DNA from: Kitasatospora terrestris | GTDB taxonomy: Bacteria > Actinomycetota > Actinomycetes > Streptomycetales > Streptomycetaceae | DNA: 64,000 nt | Direction: 5' to 3' | NCBI RefSeq assembly: GCF_039542905.1 | Contig: NZ_BAABIS010000001.1 | Span: 6,014,001-6,078,000 of the forward strand | Shown: piece after piece, positions 17,629 to 25,668 of the stretch | Layout of the letters: every line of letters starts with the position of its first letter | Position numbering within the stretch: the first letter of the stretch is position 1 | Position numbers and translations under genes: made by a program | Notes under the pieces: model-generated | What the model saw: the letters and a program-made list of their open reading frames with translations, nothing else | Databases searched by the model: none | What the model was told of the DNA's origin: nothing

Positions 17629-18218
17629 CGCTCGGCCCCCGCACACAGGTCGTTGACCAGGTGCGCGTGGTCGTTCGTCCACCGGGTGAGGGCCTTGACC
17701 GCCTGCTTGGCCTGCCGGGTCATCTCCGGGCTCGGCTCGGCGGCGGTCGGGGTGTGCAGGACGTGCGCGGGCACCGGCAGCAGCACGGTGGCGGTGACGA
17801 GCAGGGCGGTGCGGCCGGCGGGCTCGGGCTCGGCGAGCGCGGTGAAGCCGCGGTCGGTGGCCCAGGGGTCGGCCTGCCAGTCGGCGACCATCCGCGCCGG
17901 CCAAGCGGCGAGGGCTCGGTGCCGCAGGGGCACGGTGATGCGCAGGGCGACGTCTCGGCCGTCGTCGCCGGCGGAGACGACGGTGAGGGAGTGCAGGTCG
18001 GGGCGGACGCGGACGTAGCCGGGCGCCATGACCGGGCTGGTGGCGATCTGCCAGGCGGAGAACGCGAACCCGGCCGCGGTGAGCGGGTGGCCGTCGTCGT
18101 GGAGGAGGCCGGCGTTGAGGTCGAGGTAGGTGCCGTACCGGGAGTGGCCGTCGGAGGCGTGGGTCCGGTCGTGGGTGTCGTCGGCGAGGGCGAGCGTGCG
18201 GGTGGTGAACTGGGGCAT
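17625..18218 (-). CDS. Protein of unknown function heading the replication operon
   Basis: The 197-residue protein has no recognised motif. It is predicted soluble, rich in beta-prone segments (AFSAWQIATSPVMAPGYVRV), with a helical C-terminus (PEMTRQAKQAVKALTRWTND). ATG 18218 has AGGA 9 nt upstream. It is the first gene of the minus-strand run leading to int; the 152 nt upstream separate it from the divergent nuclease gene and must contain the operon promoter. Confidence 0.72.
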   Translation of the reverse strand: MPQFTTRTLALADDTHDRTHASDGHSRYGTYLDLNAGLLHDDGHPLTAAGFAFSAWQIATSPVMAPGYVRVRPDLHSLTVVSAGDDGRDVALRITVPLRHRALAAWPARMVADWQADPWATDRGFTALAEPEPAGRTALLVTATVLLPVPAHVLHTPTAAEPSPEMTRQAKQAVKALTRWTNDHAHLVNDLCAGAER

Positions 18219-18370
18219 GCTGGTGTCCTGGTTCGTCTCGTACGGACTGGGTTCGACCCCGCGACAGCCGTCTCTCTGCCAAGATTCGGCGGCTGTTGCG
18301 GGGTTTTGATGTGGTGTGGACGGATTTCGGGTGTGCTGGTGTGTCGGAGGTGCTGCGTAGGCTGGCCGGT

Positions 18371-19417
18371 ATGCCGAATGACGAACTGACGCTGGTGCCC
18401 GGTAAGACCGTCACGACGCGCGCTGCTCTGGCGGCCATCTACGGGGGAAACACACAGGCCGGAATCATGCTCACCAGCCGGAAGGAGCGGCGGATTTTCG
18501 TCTTCTCCGACAAGGCGGCGAGTAGGGAGAACAGCTACACCTTCGACGGTCGGGCGGAGGACGACGAGTACGGCCCGCTGTACACGTATACGGCGTCCGG
18601 GCGGTTCGGCAACCAGTATTGGAATCGGGACAACACAGGGTTGCGCGACCACGCTCTGAACGGTGTTCCGGTGTCGCTGTTCATCGGTGATGGCTTTGTG
18701 TCGGGCAGCCAGACCACACGGCAGCGGTACATCGGCGAGGTCATGGTTGACCCGATCAAGCCGTTCGAGTTCGGTTGGAACAACGACTCGAAGGGCAACC
18801 GGCGCCGGGTCATCGTGTTCCGACTCCGTCCTGCCCCTAACGCAACGCTCGTCTTCGATCCCGAGGACGACGTCCTGGTGACGCCGGGCGGAATCGAACT
18901 TGCTTCGCCCGGGGCCTCAGAGATGCTCGAACTGGTCGCGGAGGCCAGCAGCGTCGCGATGGCGGCTTTTCGGGTTCAGCCCGGAATTGCGCCGCCTGAG
19001 AACGTCGCCCAGAGGGCAACGGTTCAGGTGATCGCCGCCACCGAGCGCCAGGTGACATACCGGGAAGCTGAACTCCGGGTGAAGTTCGAGGCTTACCTGG
19101 AGGAGTTGGGCAGCCAGTACGGGGTGATTCGTCTGCCGGTCGAAGGACGGGTGCTGCGGACGGACACCTATGACAAGACGGCCAACGTGTTGTACGAGGT
19201 GAAGGCCCTGGCCGATCGTCAGCATGTTCGCCAGATTGTTGGGCAGCTCATGGACTACCGCCGTCACGCAATCCGCTACGTGCGGGATGGCCTGCGCTAT
19301 GCAGCCTTGCTGCCCAGCGAACCCAGCAATGACCTTAAGGACCTGCTGGAGTCCGCGGATATCCAGCTTGTCTACTTCGATGGCACCCACTTCGTGGGTC
19401 ACCCTCTTCCTGAGTAG
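18371..19417 (+). CDS. SRA-like reader fused to PD-(D/E)XK nuclease (candidate type IV restriction)
   Basis: The 348-residue protein's N-terminal half contains a segment resembling the SRA-like domain of ScoMcrA-type enzymes: GRFGNQYWNRDNTGLRDHAL near residue 77, then YIGEVMVD. The C-terminal half has DTYDKTANVLYEVKAL (about residues 259-274), fitting the Asp...Glu-x-Lys core of PD-(D/E)XK nucleases. I infer a modification-dependent endonuclease against methylated or otherwise modified incoming DNA. It is the only plus-strand gene in the left half of the element. ATG 18371 has no close ribosome site; TAGGCT 9 nt upstream would suit a leaderless transcript. Confidence 0.7.
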   Translation: MPNDELTLVPGKTVTTRAALAAIYGGNTQAGIMLTSRKERRIFVFSDKAASRENSYTFDGRAEDDEYGPLYTYTASGRFGNQYWNRDNTGLRDHALNGVPVSLFIGDGFVSGSQTTRQRYIGEVMVDPIKPFEFGWNNDSKGNRRRVIVFRLRPAPNATLVFDPEDDVLVTPGGIELASPGASEMLELVAEASSVAMAAFRVQPGIAPPENVAQRATVQVIAATERQVTYREAELRVKFEAYLEELGSQYGVIRLPVEGRVLRTDTYDKTANVLYEVKALADRQHVRQIVGQLMDYRRHAIRYVRDGLRYAALLPSEPSNDLKDLLESADIQLVYFDGTHFVGHPLPE

Positions 19418-19467
19418 ACCGGCACCGGCGATCTCTCGGTTCAGCGGTTGCGGGATCGGTGTCGGTC

Positions 19468-19941
19468 CTAGAACGGGGGCTCTTCGCCGCCGCGCGGCCC
19501 GCCGCTGGCGGGGGCGGGCCCGGCCGAGGCCCACGGGTCGCCGCCCGCCGTCGGGCTCTGGCCGACGTTGGTGCGCTGGGCCTTGGTGACCTTGGCGGTG
19601 GCGAACTTCAGGCTGGGGCCGATGTCGTCCAGTTCGAGGCCGAGCATGGAGCGGTTCTCGCCCTCGGGGGTCTGCCAGTTGTGCTGGACGAGCCGGCCGG
19701 TGGCCACGACGCGCATGCCCTTGGTCAGGGAGTCGGCGACGTGTTCGGCGACCTCCCGCCATGCGGTGGTGCGCAGGAACAGCGCGGTGCCGTCCTTCCA
19801 CTGGTTGGTGGTCTTGTCCCAGGTGCGCGGGGTGGAGGCGATGGTGAAGCGGGCCATCGCCACTCCGGCGGGGGTGAAGCGCAGTTCGGGGTCGTCGGTC
19901 AGGTTGCCGACGACGGTGATCGGGGTTTCTCCCACGGACAC
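19468..19941 (-). CDS. ssb: Single-stranded DNA-binding protein
   Basis: Binds ssDNA during replication of the excised element. The 157-residue protein has an OB-fold: ITVVGNLTDDPELRFTPAG, then FLRTTAWREVAEHVADSL and GRLVQHNWQTPEGENR. The C-terminal linker is Gly/Pro-rich and ends in EEPPF, a version of the acidic SSB tip that recruits partners. GTG 19941 is chosen because GGAGG lies 5 nt upstream; a GTG at 19959 also keeps the frame. It is distinct from the chromosomal ssb in having a short linker. Confidence 0.92.
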   Translation of the reverse strand: MSVGETPITVVGNLTDDPELRFTPAGVAMARFTIASTPRTWDKTTNQWKDGTALFLRTTAWREVAEHVADSLTKGMRVVATGRLVQHNWQTPEGENRSMLGLELDDIGPSLKFATAKVTKAQRTNVGQSPTAGGDPWASAGPAPASGGPRGGEEPPF

Positions 19942-19995
19942 GGTGGCCTCCAAAGGCACTTCGGGTGTCGGGAGCGGGTCTGTCCGTCCCCCGCA

Positions 19996-20032
19996 CCGCC
20001 CACCTACCGCTTAGAAGGCGGTAGGTGGGCGG
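19996..20032 (-). terminator. 15-bp perfect hairpin upstream of ssb
   Basis: Arms 19996-20010 and 20018-20032 are perfect complements around a 7-nt loop (ttagaag). It lies 20 nt after the stop of the upstream minus-strand gene, 55 nt before the ssb start, and could end the transfer operon before ssb. Confidence 0.8.
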
Positions 20033-20052
20033 CACGGCCGGGTGGCACAGAC

Positions 20053-20703
20053 TCAGTAGCCCAGGGCTTCGCCGGTGACCGAGTTGGGGCCGGAGTGCTC
20101 AGCGCGGTGGCGGAAGGCGCGTTGGCGACATCGGGGCGTGCAGTAGCGGGCTGGGCGCCCGCGACCCCGGCGAAGCGGCATCGGATCGCCACAGGCAAGG
20201 CACTGAATTTCGTCACGGATTGCGTCACGGGCCCTCATGGCCGGGGCGGCGTTAGCGGTGGTGATCTCCCACAGCACGCGGGCGATTCGATCGGTGCCTC
20301 GGTCATCTCGGTGCCGAGATGGGGTGTCCCAGCCCCGGCGCGGCGACAACTCCGCCGCTCGGCGCCATCCGACCGCACGTAGGGATGCGCCGGACTCGCC
20401 GTCTTGTGTGTAGGTGATCAGCCTGCGATAGCCAGCTGCTCGGGCGGTTCGCCAAGCAGCTCCGTACAGAGCCGAGCAGGCGTTAGTGGCGCCGTCGGTG
20501 GCCACCCGGGTGACTTCCAGGGTCAGGCCATCATCGAAGGCCCGAGCAACTGGCCGGCCGACGACCGCCACGCCAACCAAGTCTTTGCCGGACATCAGCG
20601 CCAGGCTGAACTTGTGCCCCTGGGGCTTCCTGTGATGACGGTGGAGCTTCTCAACAGCGGCACCAGCCTCCGCGAGCGAAAGCGGTTGGATGGAGAGACT
20701 CAT
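20053..20703 (-). CDS. XF1762-like (GNAT-fold) protein with C-terminal zinc finger
   Basis: The 216-residue protein's first about 150 residues follow the XF1762 pattern seen in phages and mobile elements: KLHRHHRKPQGHKFSLAL near residue 20, VVGRPVARAF, then LEVTRVATDG and CSALYGAAWRTARAAGYRRL. This resembles an acetyltransferase fold. An added C-terminal zinc finger follows (CLACG...YCTPRCRQRAF, about 168-198). The role is unknown; a modifying activity on a host or nucleic-acid target is only a guess. The start is ATG 20703. Confidence 0.75.
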   Translation of the reverse strand: MSLSIQPLSLAEAGAAVEKLHRHHRKPQGHKFSLALMSGKDLVGVAVVGRPVARAFDDGLTLEVTRVATDGATNACSALYGAAWRTARAAGYRRLITYTQDGESGASLRAVGWRRAAELSPRRGWDTPSRHRDDRGTDRIARVLWEITTANAAPAMRARDAIRDEIQCLACGDPMPLRRGRGRPARYCTPRCRQRAFRHRAEHSGPNSVTGEALGY

Positions 20704-20719
20704 GGTCGGCTCGTCCCGG

Positions 20720-21136
20720 TCAGCGGTTGCGGTTGGTGACGTTGACGGAGAGGTTCACGGCGCCCGACCGGCCGCCCCCGCTGCTGCTGGTGTTCTTGAG
20801 TAGCCAGATCAGGGCGAGGACCGCGGCGAGCAGACCGATGCCAGTCGCGGCGGCGGCGATGGCCTGGAAGAGGAAGCCGAGGCCGATGCCGGCGGCGCCG
20901 GTGCCGATGCCGCCGGCGAGGAGGCGGGCGGGCCACACGTCCCGGCCCGGCTCCGCTGCGGGGGTGGGGAGGTAGACGGAGGTCGGGTCGACCGCGTGCA
21001 CCGGCACGGGCTGCGGGAGCGGGGCGGGCCGGTAGACGCTGAGCGGGGCGGTCTGGGGCGGTGCGGTGTAGAGGGGTTGGCCGTCGGTGGTGTAGAGCAC
21101 CGCCGGGGTGGGCTGCGCGTAGGGCTGCTGGTTCAT
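20720..21136 (-). CDS. Spd-like membrane protein (DUF6251-type)
   Basis: The 138-residue protein has a Pro-rich cytoplasmic first half, two hydrophobic helices (about 74-115), and a short polar tail ending VNVTNRNR, a pattern I associate with small spread/transfer proteins of streptomycete elements. It probably helps plasmid spread between mycelial compartments. ATG 21136 has GAAGGAGAG 8 nt upstream. The neighbouring 62-residue membrane gene and the translocase gene are part of the same run. Confidence 0.72.
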   Translation of the reverse strand: MNQQPYAQPTPAVLYTTDGQPLYTAPPQTAPLSVYRPAPLPQPVPVHAVDPTSVYLPTPAAEPGRDVWPARLLAGGIGTGAAGIGLGFLFQAIAAAATGIGLLAAVLALIWLLKNTSSSGGGRSGAVNLSVNVTNRNR

Positions 21137-21158
21137 GGCGGTGCTCTCCTTCGAGGGG

Positions 21159-21347
21159 TCAGTGGTGGGTGACGAGGCTGACCATGGCGGTGAGGAAGGT
21201 GTTGACGGGGCCGGCGATGCCGGTGGAGGCGAGGGTGAAGCCGGACAGCCAGGCGGTGGCGGCGGTCGGCAGGGAGACGCGGCGTCCGCGGATCAGCAGT
21301 ACGGTGCCGACGCCGAACAGGGCGGTCAGGCTGATGGAGACGATCAC
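21159..21347 (-). CDS. Small two-helix membrane protein, transfer region
   Basis: The 62-residue protein is almost entirely hydrophobic, with helices at about 3-20 and 30-58 separated by RGRRVSLP. GTG 21347 is preceded by AAAGGGG. The open frame extends to 21458 through repeat DNA with no ribosome site, so the short form is preferred. Its size and position between the repeat array and the Spd-like gene suggest an spdA/spdB-class spread protein; there is no enzymatic motif. Confidence 0.65.
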   Translation of the reverse strand: MIVSISLTALFGVGTVLLIRGRRVSLPTAATAWLSGFTLASTGIAGPVNTFLTAMVSLVTHH

Positions 21348-21422
21348 GGATGGGCCCCTTTCCGGGCAGCGGTTCGGGGTGCGGTGAGCCCCGCCCGGGA
21401 GCGCGCCTGGGCGGGTCTCGTG

Positions 21423-21567
21423 CTTGTCATGCGGCTTGTCATCGGGCTTGTCTGTCACTTGTCGCCTGTCACTTGTCTGTCACTTGTAATCCGCAGGTCA
21501 GACGGTGGATTACAGGACCGCGCCGGCCGGGATGCCCCCTCTGGCGACTGGTGTGACAGGTGACAAG
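21423..21567. repeat. CTTGTC repeat array and 8-bp palindrome, candidate clt
   Basis: CTTGTC occurs at 21423, 21435, 21447, 21458 and 21472, with CTTGTA at 21483 and the reverse GACAAG at 21562; spacing is 11-14 bp. An inverted repeat tgtaatcc (21485-21492) / ggattaca (21507-21514) sits inside. The block follows the 3' end of the translocase gene, where clt loci recognised by TraB-type translocases lie in some Streptomyces plasmids. It may also be an operator for the small membrane genes. Confidence 0.6.
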
Positions 21568-21580
21568 CGAGGGCCGTGGA

Positions 21581-23683
21581 TCAGGCGTCGGGGGCGTGGT
21601 TGCGGTGGATGTAGCGGGCCTTGGTGCCCTCGCCGACGCGGACCGCCTCGCCGCTCTCGACCCATGCCTTGAGCCAGTTTTGGAGGACCGGCCGGCGGGT
21701 GCCGAAGGAGGCTTTCAGGGCCCGCTCCATGGCGGAGGCGCCGGTGCCCTCCGGGCCGGCGGCGATGAGCAGGGCCAGGGCGGCGTCCTTCGCCCCGGGT
21801 TCATCCGGGCCGGTCTGTTCGCGTCCGCTGGTCCAGGTGGAGGGGTCGGACCAGTCGGCGGCGCTTGCGTCGCCGCTGCCGGGCTCGGTGGCCGGGGGTA
21901 GGGCCCAGAGGGCTTCCAGGTCGTCCGCCGGGCCGGTGGCGGGGGTCTTGTCCCAGTGCGCGGTGTGCTTCCACCCACTGGCCGGCGCGCCGTCGGTCGG
22001 ACCTCCGGCCCCGGCCGCCGCGGCGGTGGAGCTGTCGGCGGGGACGGTGGCGGTGGCCCAGAGGTGGCCGCAGCGGTCCATGGTCCAGCGGTCGGTGTAG
22101 TCCTCGCCGGCGGCCTCCAGCGAGGGGCCGTCGAGGGCCGGGCGGCGGCGGGCGGTGAGCGCGGTGATGTCCTCGATCTGGGTGGGGGTGATTCGCCACT
22201 GGCGGGCCTTGCCGGGCTGCTTGCCCTCGGTGCCGACCAGCAGCGACCCGGGCCCGTCGAAGCTGTCCTCGGCGCGCAGGGCCCGCCAGCCGAAGAGGTG
22301 CCCGAGTTCGGAGTCCTCGTAGGCGCCGGTGGCGACCCGGTTGGACGCCATCTTGCGCACCAGCGGGTCGGGCATGACGTCCTGGGTGACCCGCAGGACG
22401 GAGATCACGGCGCGGATCGCCATGGCGCGGGCGATCCGGATGACCTCGGAGACGCCGGCGAGGACGGCGCGGGCCTCGCGGGTGACGGCAACCTCGGCGC
22501 CCTCGTCCATGACGATCACGATCTCGGGCAGGGTCGGGCCGACGGGGAGCTTGTCGTCGTCTGCCTCGCGCATGGCGTCCTGGTAGGCGACCTTGCGGCG
22601 CTTGGCGATCCGCACCGCCGCGGCCAGCATGCGCTTCGCCTCGGCCGGGGTGGAGGCGACCCAGTCCACGCCCGGGGTGGGGATGTCCGCGCCGGCCCAC
22701 CGGGAGCCCTCCCGGTTGAGCTGGGCGTCGCGCCAGGCGTTCAGCCAGGGCAGGCCGATGGAGCCGGCGTTCAGGTCGATCACCCACACCAGGGTGTCGT
22801 TGGTCTGGTTGAGCAGGGCGATCAGGGTGTGCAGCCAGTTCGTCTTGCCGGAGCCGGTCGGCCCGGTGACGATCGTGGACGCCTGCCGCAGGTCCAGCTC
22901 CGCCCGCGCCCCATCGGACATCAGCCCGGTCGGGACCGGGTTGTTGACCGTGGTGACCTCGCCCAACTCCTCCACCGGGAAGGGGAGCTCGACCCCGGCG
23001 AGGGACTTGGTGGTCACCATGACCAGCACCCGGCGCCGCGAGATGCCGGGCATGACCTGCAGGCCGCAGCCGTCGGGGAGGTCGAGGTCGGAGCCAAGAC
23101 CCTCGGTCCGGTCGGTGATGGAGCGGCGGGTGGTGCCGCCCTCGGGGAGTTCGAGTTCGAGGGTGTAGCCGGCGCCGGACGGCCAGTGCTCAATGCCGAG
23201 CACGGTGACGTCGACGCCGCAGACGCGCTTGATGCGGTCGGTCCACTCGGCGGCCATCTGCCGGCGGGCACCGATCAGCAGCAGGTGCCGGCGGGCCTCC
23301 TGCTCGATCTCCTCGTGCCCAGCGAGGACCGGGGCGAGGGTGCCGGCCGTGATCCCGGCGACGGCGAGCGCACCGAGGTGGGGCCAGGTCCACGGGCCAC
23401 CGTGGGCAATCGCCCAGGACGACCAGCCGCCCGCGGTCAGCCAGCACGTAGTGCGGAAGGTCAGGGTGGCGGCGGTGAGGCGGCGGCGCATGCCGGCGGC
23501 GAGAGTGCCGAGGGCGCCTGCGGCGCCGGCGGCGAGTGCCCACCCGGCGGGCATGCCGGTGGCGTGGCCGAGGCTCGCGGTGGTCAGGGCGCCGAGGGTG
23601 CCATTCACGGTGCCGGACAGCACGCCGTGGCCGGCCTTCCAGTCGACCCGGCTCGGGTTCTTGGTGCGGTTGGTACTGGTCAT
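21581..23683 (-). CDS. FtsK/SpoIIIE-type conjugative DNA translocase
   Basis: Septal hexameric motor that pumps double-stranded element DNA into the recipient. The 700-residue protein has hydrophobic segments at about 40-120, then an FtsK-like ATPase with Walker A VTGPTGSGKTNW (about 272-283), Walker B EIVIVMDEGAEV (about 400) and the Asn-Arg motif region KMASNRVATGAYEDSE. A winged-helix-like C-terminus (about 625-700) fits the gamma-type DNA-reading domain that recognises clt repeats. ATG 23683 has GGGAG 9 nt upstream. The functional equivalent is TraSA of pSAM2. Confidence 0.92.
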   Translation of the reverse strand: MTSTNRTKNPSRVDWKAGHGVLSGTVNGTLGALTTASLGHATGMPAGWALAAGAAGALGTLAAGMRRRLTAATLTFRTTCWLTAGGWSSWAIAHGGPWTWPHLGALAVAGITAGTLAPVLAGHEEIEQEARRHLLLIGARRQMAAEWTDRIKRVCGVDVTVLGIEHWPSGAGYTLELELPEGGTTRRSITDRTEGLGSDLDLPDGCGLQVMPGISRRRVLVMVTTKSLAGVELPFPVEELGEVTTVNNPVPTGLMSDGARAELDLRQASTIVTGPTGSGKTNWLHTLIALLNQTNDTLVWVIDLNAGSIGLPWLNAWRDAQLNREGSRWAGADIPTPGVDWVASTPAEAKRMLAAAVRIAKRRKVAYQDAMREADDDKLPVGPTLPEIVIVMDEGAEVAVTREARAVLAGVSEVIRIARAMAIRAVISVLRVTQDVMPDPLVRKMASNRVATGAYEDSELGHLFGWRALRAEDSFDGPGSLLVGTEGKQPGKARQWRITPTQIEDITALTARRRPALDGPSLEAAGEDYTDRWTMDRCGHLWATATVPADSSTAAAAGAGGPTDGAPASGWKHTAHWDKTPATGPADDLEALWALPPATEPGSGDASAADWSDPSTWTSGREQTGPDEPGAKDAALALLIAAGPEGTGASAMERALKASFGTRRPVLQNWLKAWVESGEAVRVGEGTKARYIHRNHAPDA

Positions 23684-23709
23684 GGGGCATCGCTCCCGGC
23701 GAGAAAGGC

Positions 23710-23738
23710 GGGCCGCCCACCACGCTGGTGGGCGGCCC
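23710..23738 (-). promoter_or_regulatory. 13-bp hairpin in the leader of the translocase gene
   Basis: A perfect inverted repeat (23710-23722 with 23726-23738, loop cgc) between the upstream gene's stop and the translocase ribosome site. It could be a partial terminator or an mRNA-processing site that lowers expression of the transfer motor. Confidence 0.55.
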
Positions 23739-23762
23739 CAGGGACGGTCGGGACGTGCGGGA

Positions 23763-25391
23763 TCAGACGTTCCACTTGCGTTCGGCCTCCAGGCCGTTGC
23801 GCGGGTTGTCGTAGCGGTCGAGGTCGGCGGCGTGGGCCTGCCGGAACACCGGGCCGACGTTCTCCAGCGCCTGCACCACCCGGCCCATGGCCTGGTAGCC
23901 CTGCGCGATCTCCTCCGAGACGACCGGCTCCAGGGCGAGCTGCTCGGCGCCCTTCTCGGCCAGCACCCGCAGCACTTCCTGGATGGTGGCGAACGCGATG
24001 GGGAGGTCGTCGGCGAGGACGCCGAACTCCGGCATCTGCTCGGGGTCGAACGTGGAGGCGGCCTGGAGCATGACGTCGGCCGCGGAAGAGAGGGAGAACG
24101 CGGGAACGGTGGACTCGGAGTCGGACACGGATGCCTCCTTGGCGTTGGTGGGCTTGCCGAGGGTGATGCGGGACGCCGTACGACCGGCCACGACCTGCCC
24201 CGCGAGCCTCTTAAGAGCACTGGCGGGGCCGGGCTTCTCGCGGCCGGGCACGTTGACGGTCTCGGCCGGGACCGGCACGACCGGGGTGGTGCTGTCCTGG
24301 CCCTTGCCGGTGGTTCCAGCGAGGATCGCGGCGTCGCGGGTCTGCTTCACGGCGCGGGCCCGGTCGGCCAGGCGCCGCCATACCGCGCGGACGTGGCAGG
24401 AGACCTTGCCCCGGTGGCGCCAGTTGAACGCCGCCGCCGAGCCGGCGCCGACCAGACCCGCGATCAGGCCGGAGGCGGTCATCCGGGCGGCGTGCCGCAG
24501 CCGCGAGCGTCGGAGCATCTTCGCCTGCTGGGCCGAAGCACCTTCGGATGCGGCCAACTTGGAGCCGGCCGCGCCGGCGTCGGTGCCGGTCGTCGGGTCG
24601 AGGCCGGCGCGCTTGCGGGCCCGCGCCAGGCCCTTGGCCAGGCGCTTGTCCGTCCGCGTGGCGATCTTCGCCGCCTTCTTCGGCGACAGACCGGGCCACC
24701 GTCCGGCCGGCACCGCCGACCCGCCGGCGGGCTTGCGCAGGTCGTGCACCGTACCGGGACGGCTAGCGGAACGAGACTGCTGAGAAGCCGATTTGATGGA
24801 CCTCGCCGGCCCGGGGCGGCGCGGCGCGGTGCCCTCGGCGTGTCCGTGGGCCCGAGAACGCGCAGGCCCGGCCGAGGTGGTCGTGTGCCTGGCGGGGTGA
24901 GGGCCGACACCGCCGGGGCTCGCGCTCCGGTGGCGCCCACCGGGGGCGGAGGCCGGGGTGTGTGCCGCGGGGTGGGTGGGGGTCCTGCCAGCGGTGCGCG
25001 AGGCCGATGCACCGGGCCCGCCGAGACCGAACGCGGACCCGTGACCTGCGCTGTTGCCCGTGCGGGCGGCGGGAATCCGGCCGAGCGCGTTGCCACGGGT
25101 GGGCGTCCTGCCGGTGCCCGACGGGTTGTGCAGCCGGAGGCCACGGGTGCGGTTTCGGGCACGGCGGACGGCGCCGCCGGCGGCGAGGACGGCCGCGGTG
25201 GTGCCGGCGACGGCCAGGGCTGCGGGGCCGCCGAGTGCGAGGGCGCCGGAGGCGACGGTTCCGGCGGCGTTCGCCGCGGCCAGGGCCAGCGGGATGCCCG
25301 GCATGGCGGCGGGCGGATTGGTGGGCTTGGGCGGGGTGGCCGCGGGTGCGGGCGTGGTCGTGATCTCGACCACGGTCGGGGTGTCGGTCAT
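23763..25391 (-). CDS. Large transfer-region membrane protein of unknown function
   Basis: The 542-residue protein has one or two hydrophobic helices at about 30-72, a long basic, Gly/Pro/Arg/Ser-rich and probably disordered middle (about 75-270), a second hydrophobic stretch near 300, and an acidic helical C-terminal domain (about 425-542, with EQMPEFGVLADDLPIAFA). ATG 25391 has AGGAGA 6 nt upstream. Its place between the DUF2637 protein and the translocase suggests a spread or mating-pore accessory function. I recognise no named family. Confidence 0.7.
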   Translation of the reverse strand: MTDTPTVVEITTTPAPAATPPKPTNPPAAMPGIPLALAAANAAGTVASGALALGGPAALAVAGTTAAVLAAGGAVRRARNRTRGLRLHNPSGTGRTPTRGNALGRIPAARTGNSAGHGSAFGLGGPGASASRTAGRTPTHPAAHTPASAPGGRHRSASPGGVGPHPARHTTTSAGPARSRAHGHAEGTAPRRPGPARSIKSASQQSRSASRPGTVHDLRKPAGGSAVPAGRWPGLSPKKAAKIATRTDKRLAKGLARARKRAGLDPTTGTDAGAAGSKLAASEGASAQQAKMLRRSRLRHAARMTASGLIAGLVGAGSAAAFNWRHRGKVSCHVRAVWRRLADRARAVKQTRDAAILAGTTGKGQDSTTPVVPVPAETVNVPGREKPGPASALKRLAGQVVAGRTASRITLGKPTNAKEASVSDSESTVPAFSLSSAADVMLQAASTFDPEQMPEFGVLADDLPIAFATIQEVLRVLAEKGAEQLALEPVVSEEIAQGYQAMGRVVQALENVGPVFRQAHAADLDRYDNPRNGLEAERKWNV

Positions 25392-25409
25392 TTGCGGTCT
25401 CCTGCTTGG

Positions 25410-25619
25410 TCAGCGGGCCTGCTGGATGACCGCGCCGACGTGCTCGGGGCGGTTGGCGGCGCCGAGGTAGCGGCCGTCGGCGGTGAAGATGTGCCACCAG
25501 TGGACGTTGCCGGCCTCGTTGGTGGTGTGGGCGCAGGTGAAGCGGTGCAGCGGGAAGACGTTCATGACGCGGGTCTGCTCGAACTCCGGCTCCACGGCCG
25601 GGATGTTGTGCTCGGACAT
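25410..25619 (-). CDS. Small conserved-looking protein, transfer operon
   Basis: The 69-residue soluble protein has a His/Trp-rich centre (FTCAHTTNEAGNVHWWHIFT). No recognised family. ATG 25619 is preceded by GAAGGGAT about 9 nt upstream. It is spaced 18 nt from the next gene, so it belongs to the same operon. Confidence 0.65.
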   Translation of the reverse strand: MSEHNIPAVEPEFEQTRVMNVFPLHRFTCAHTTNEAGNVHWWHIFTADGRYLGAANRPEHVGAVIQQAR

Positions 25620-25668
25620 GGCGAGGCGATCCCTTCGAAAAGCGTTGCAAGAGCGGTGTTGTTGCAGG

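Noticed and set aside
21423..21500. CRISPR array
   Set aside because: The CTTGTC repeats are 6 bp with 5-8 bp between them, far too short for CRISPR repeats and spacers; no cas genes are in the window.
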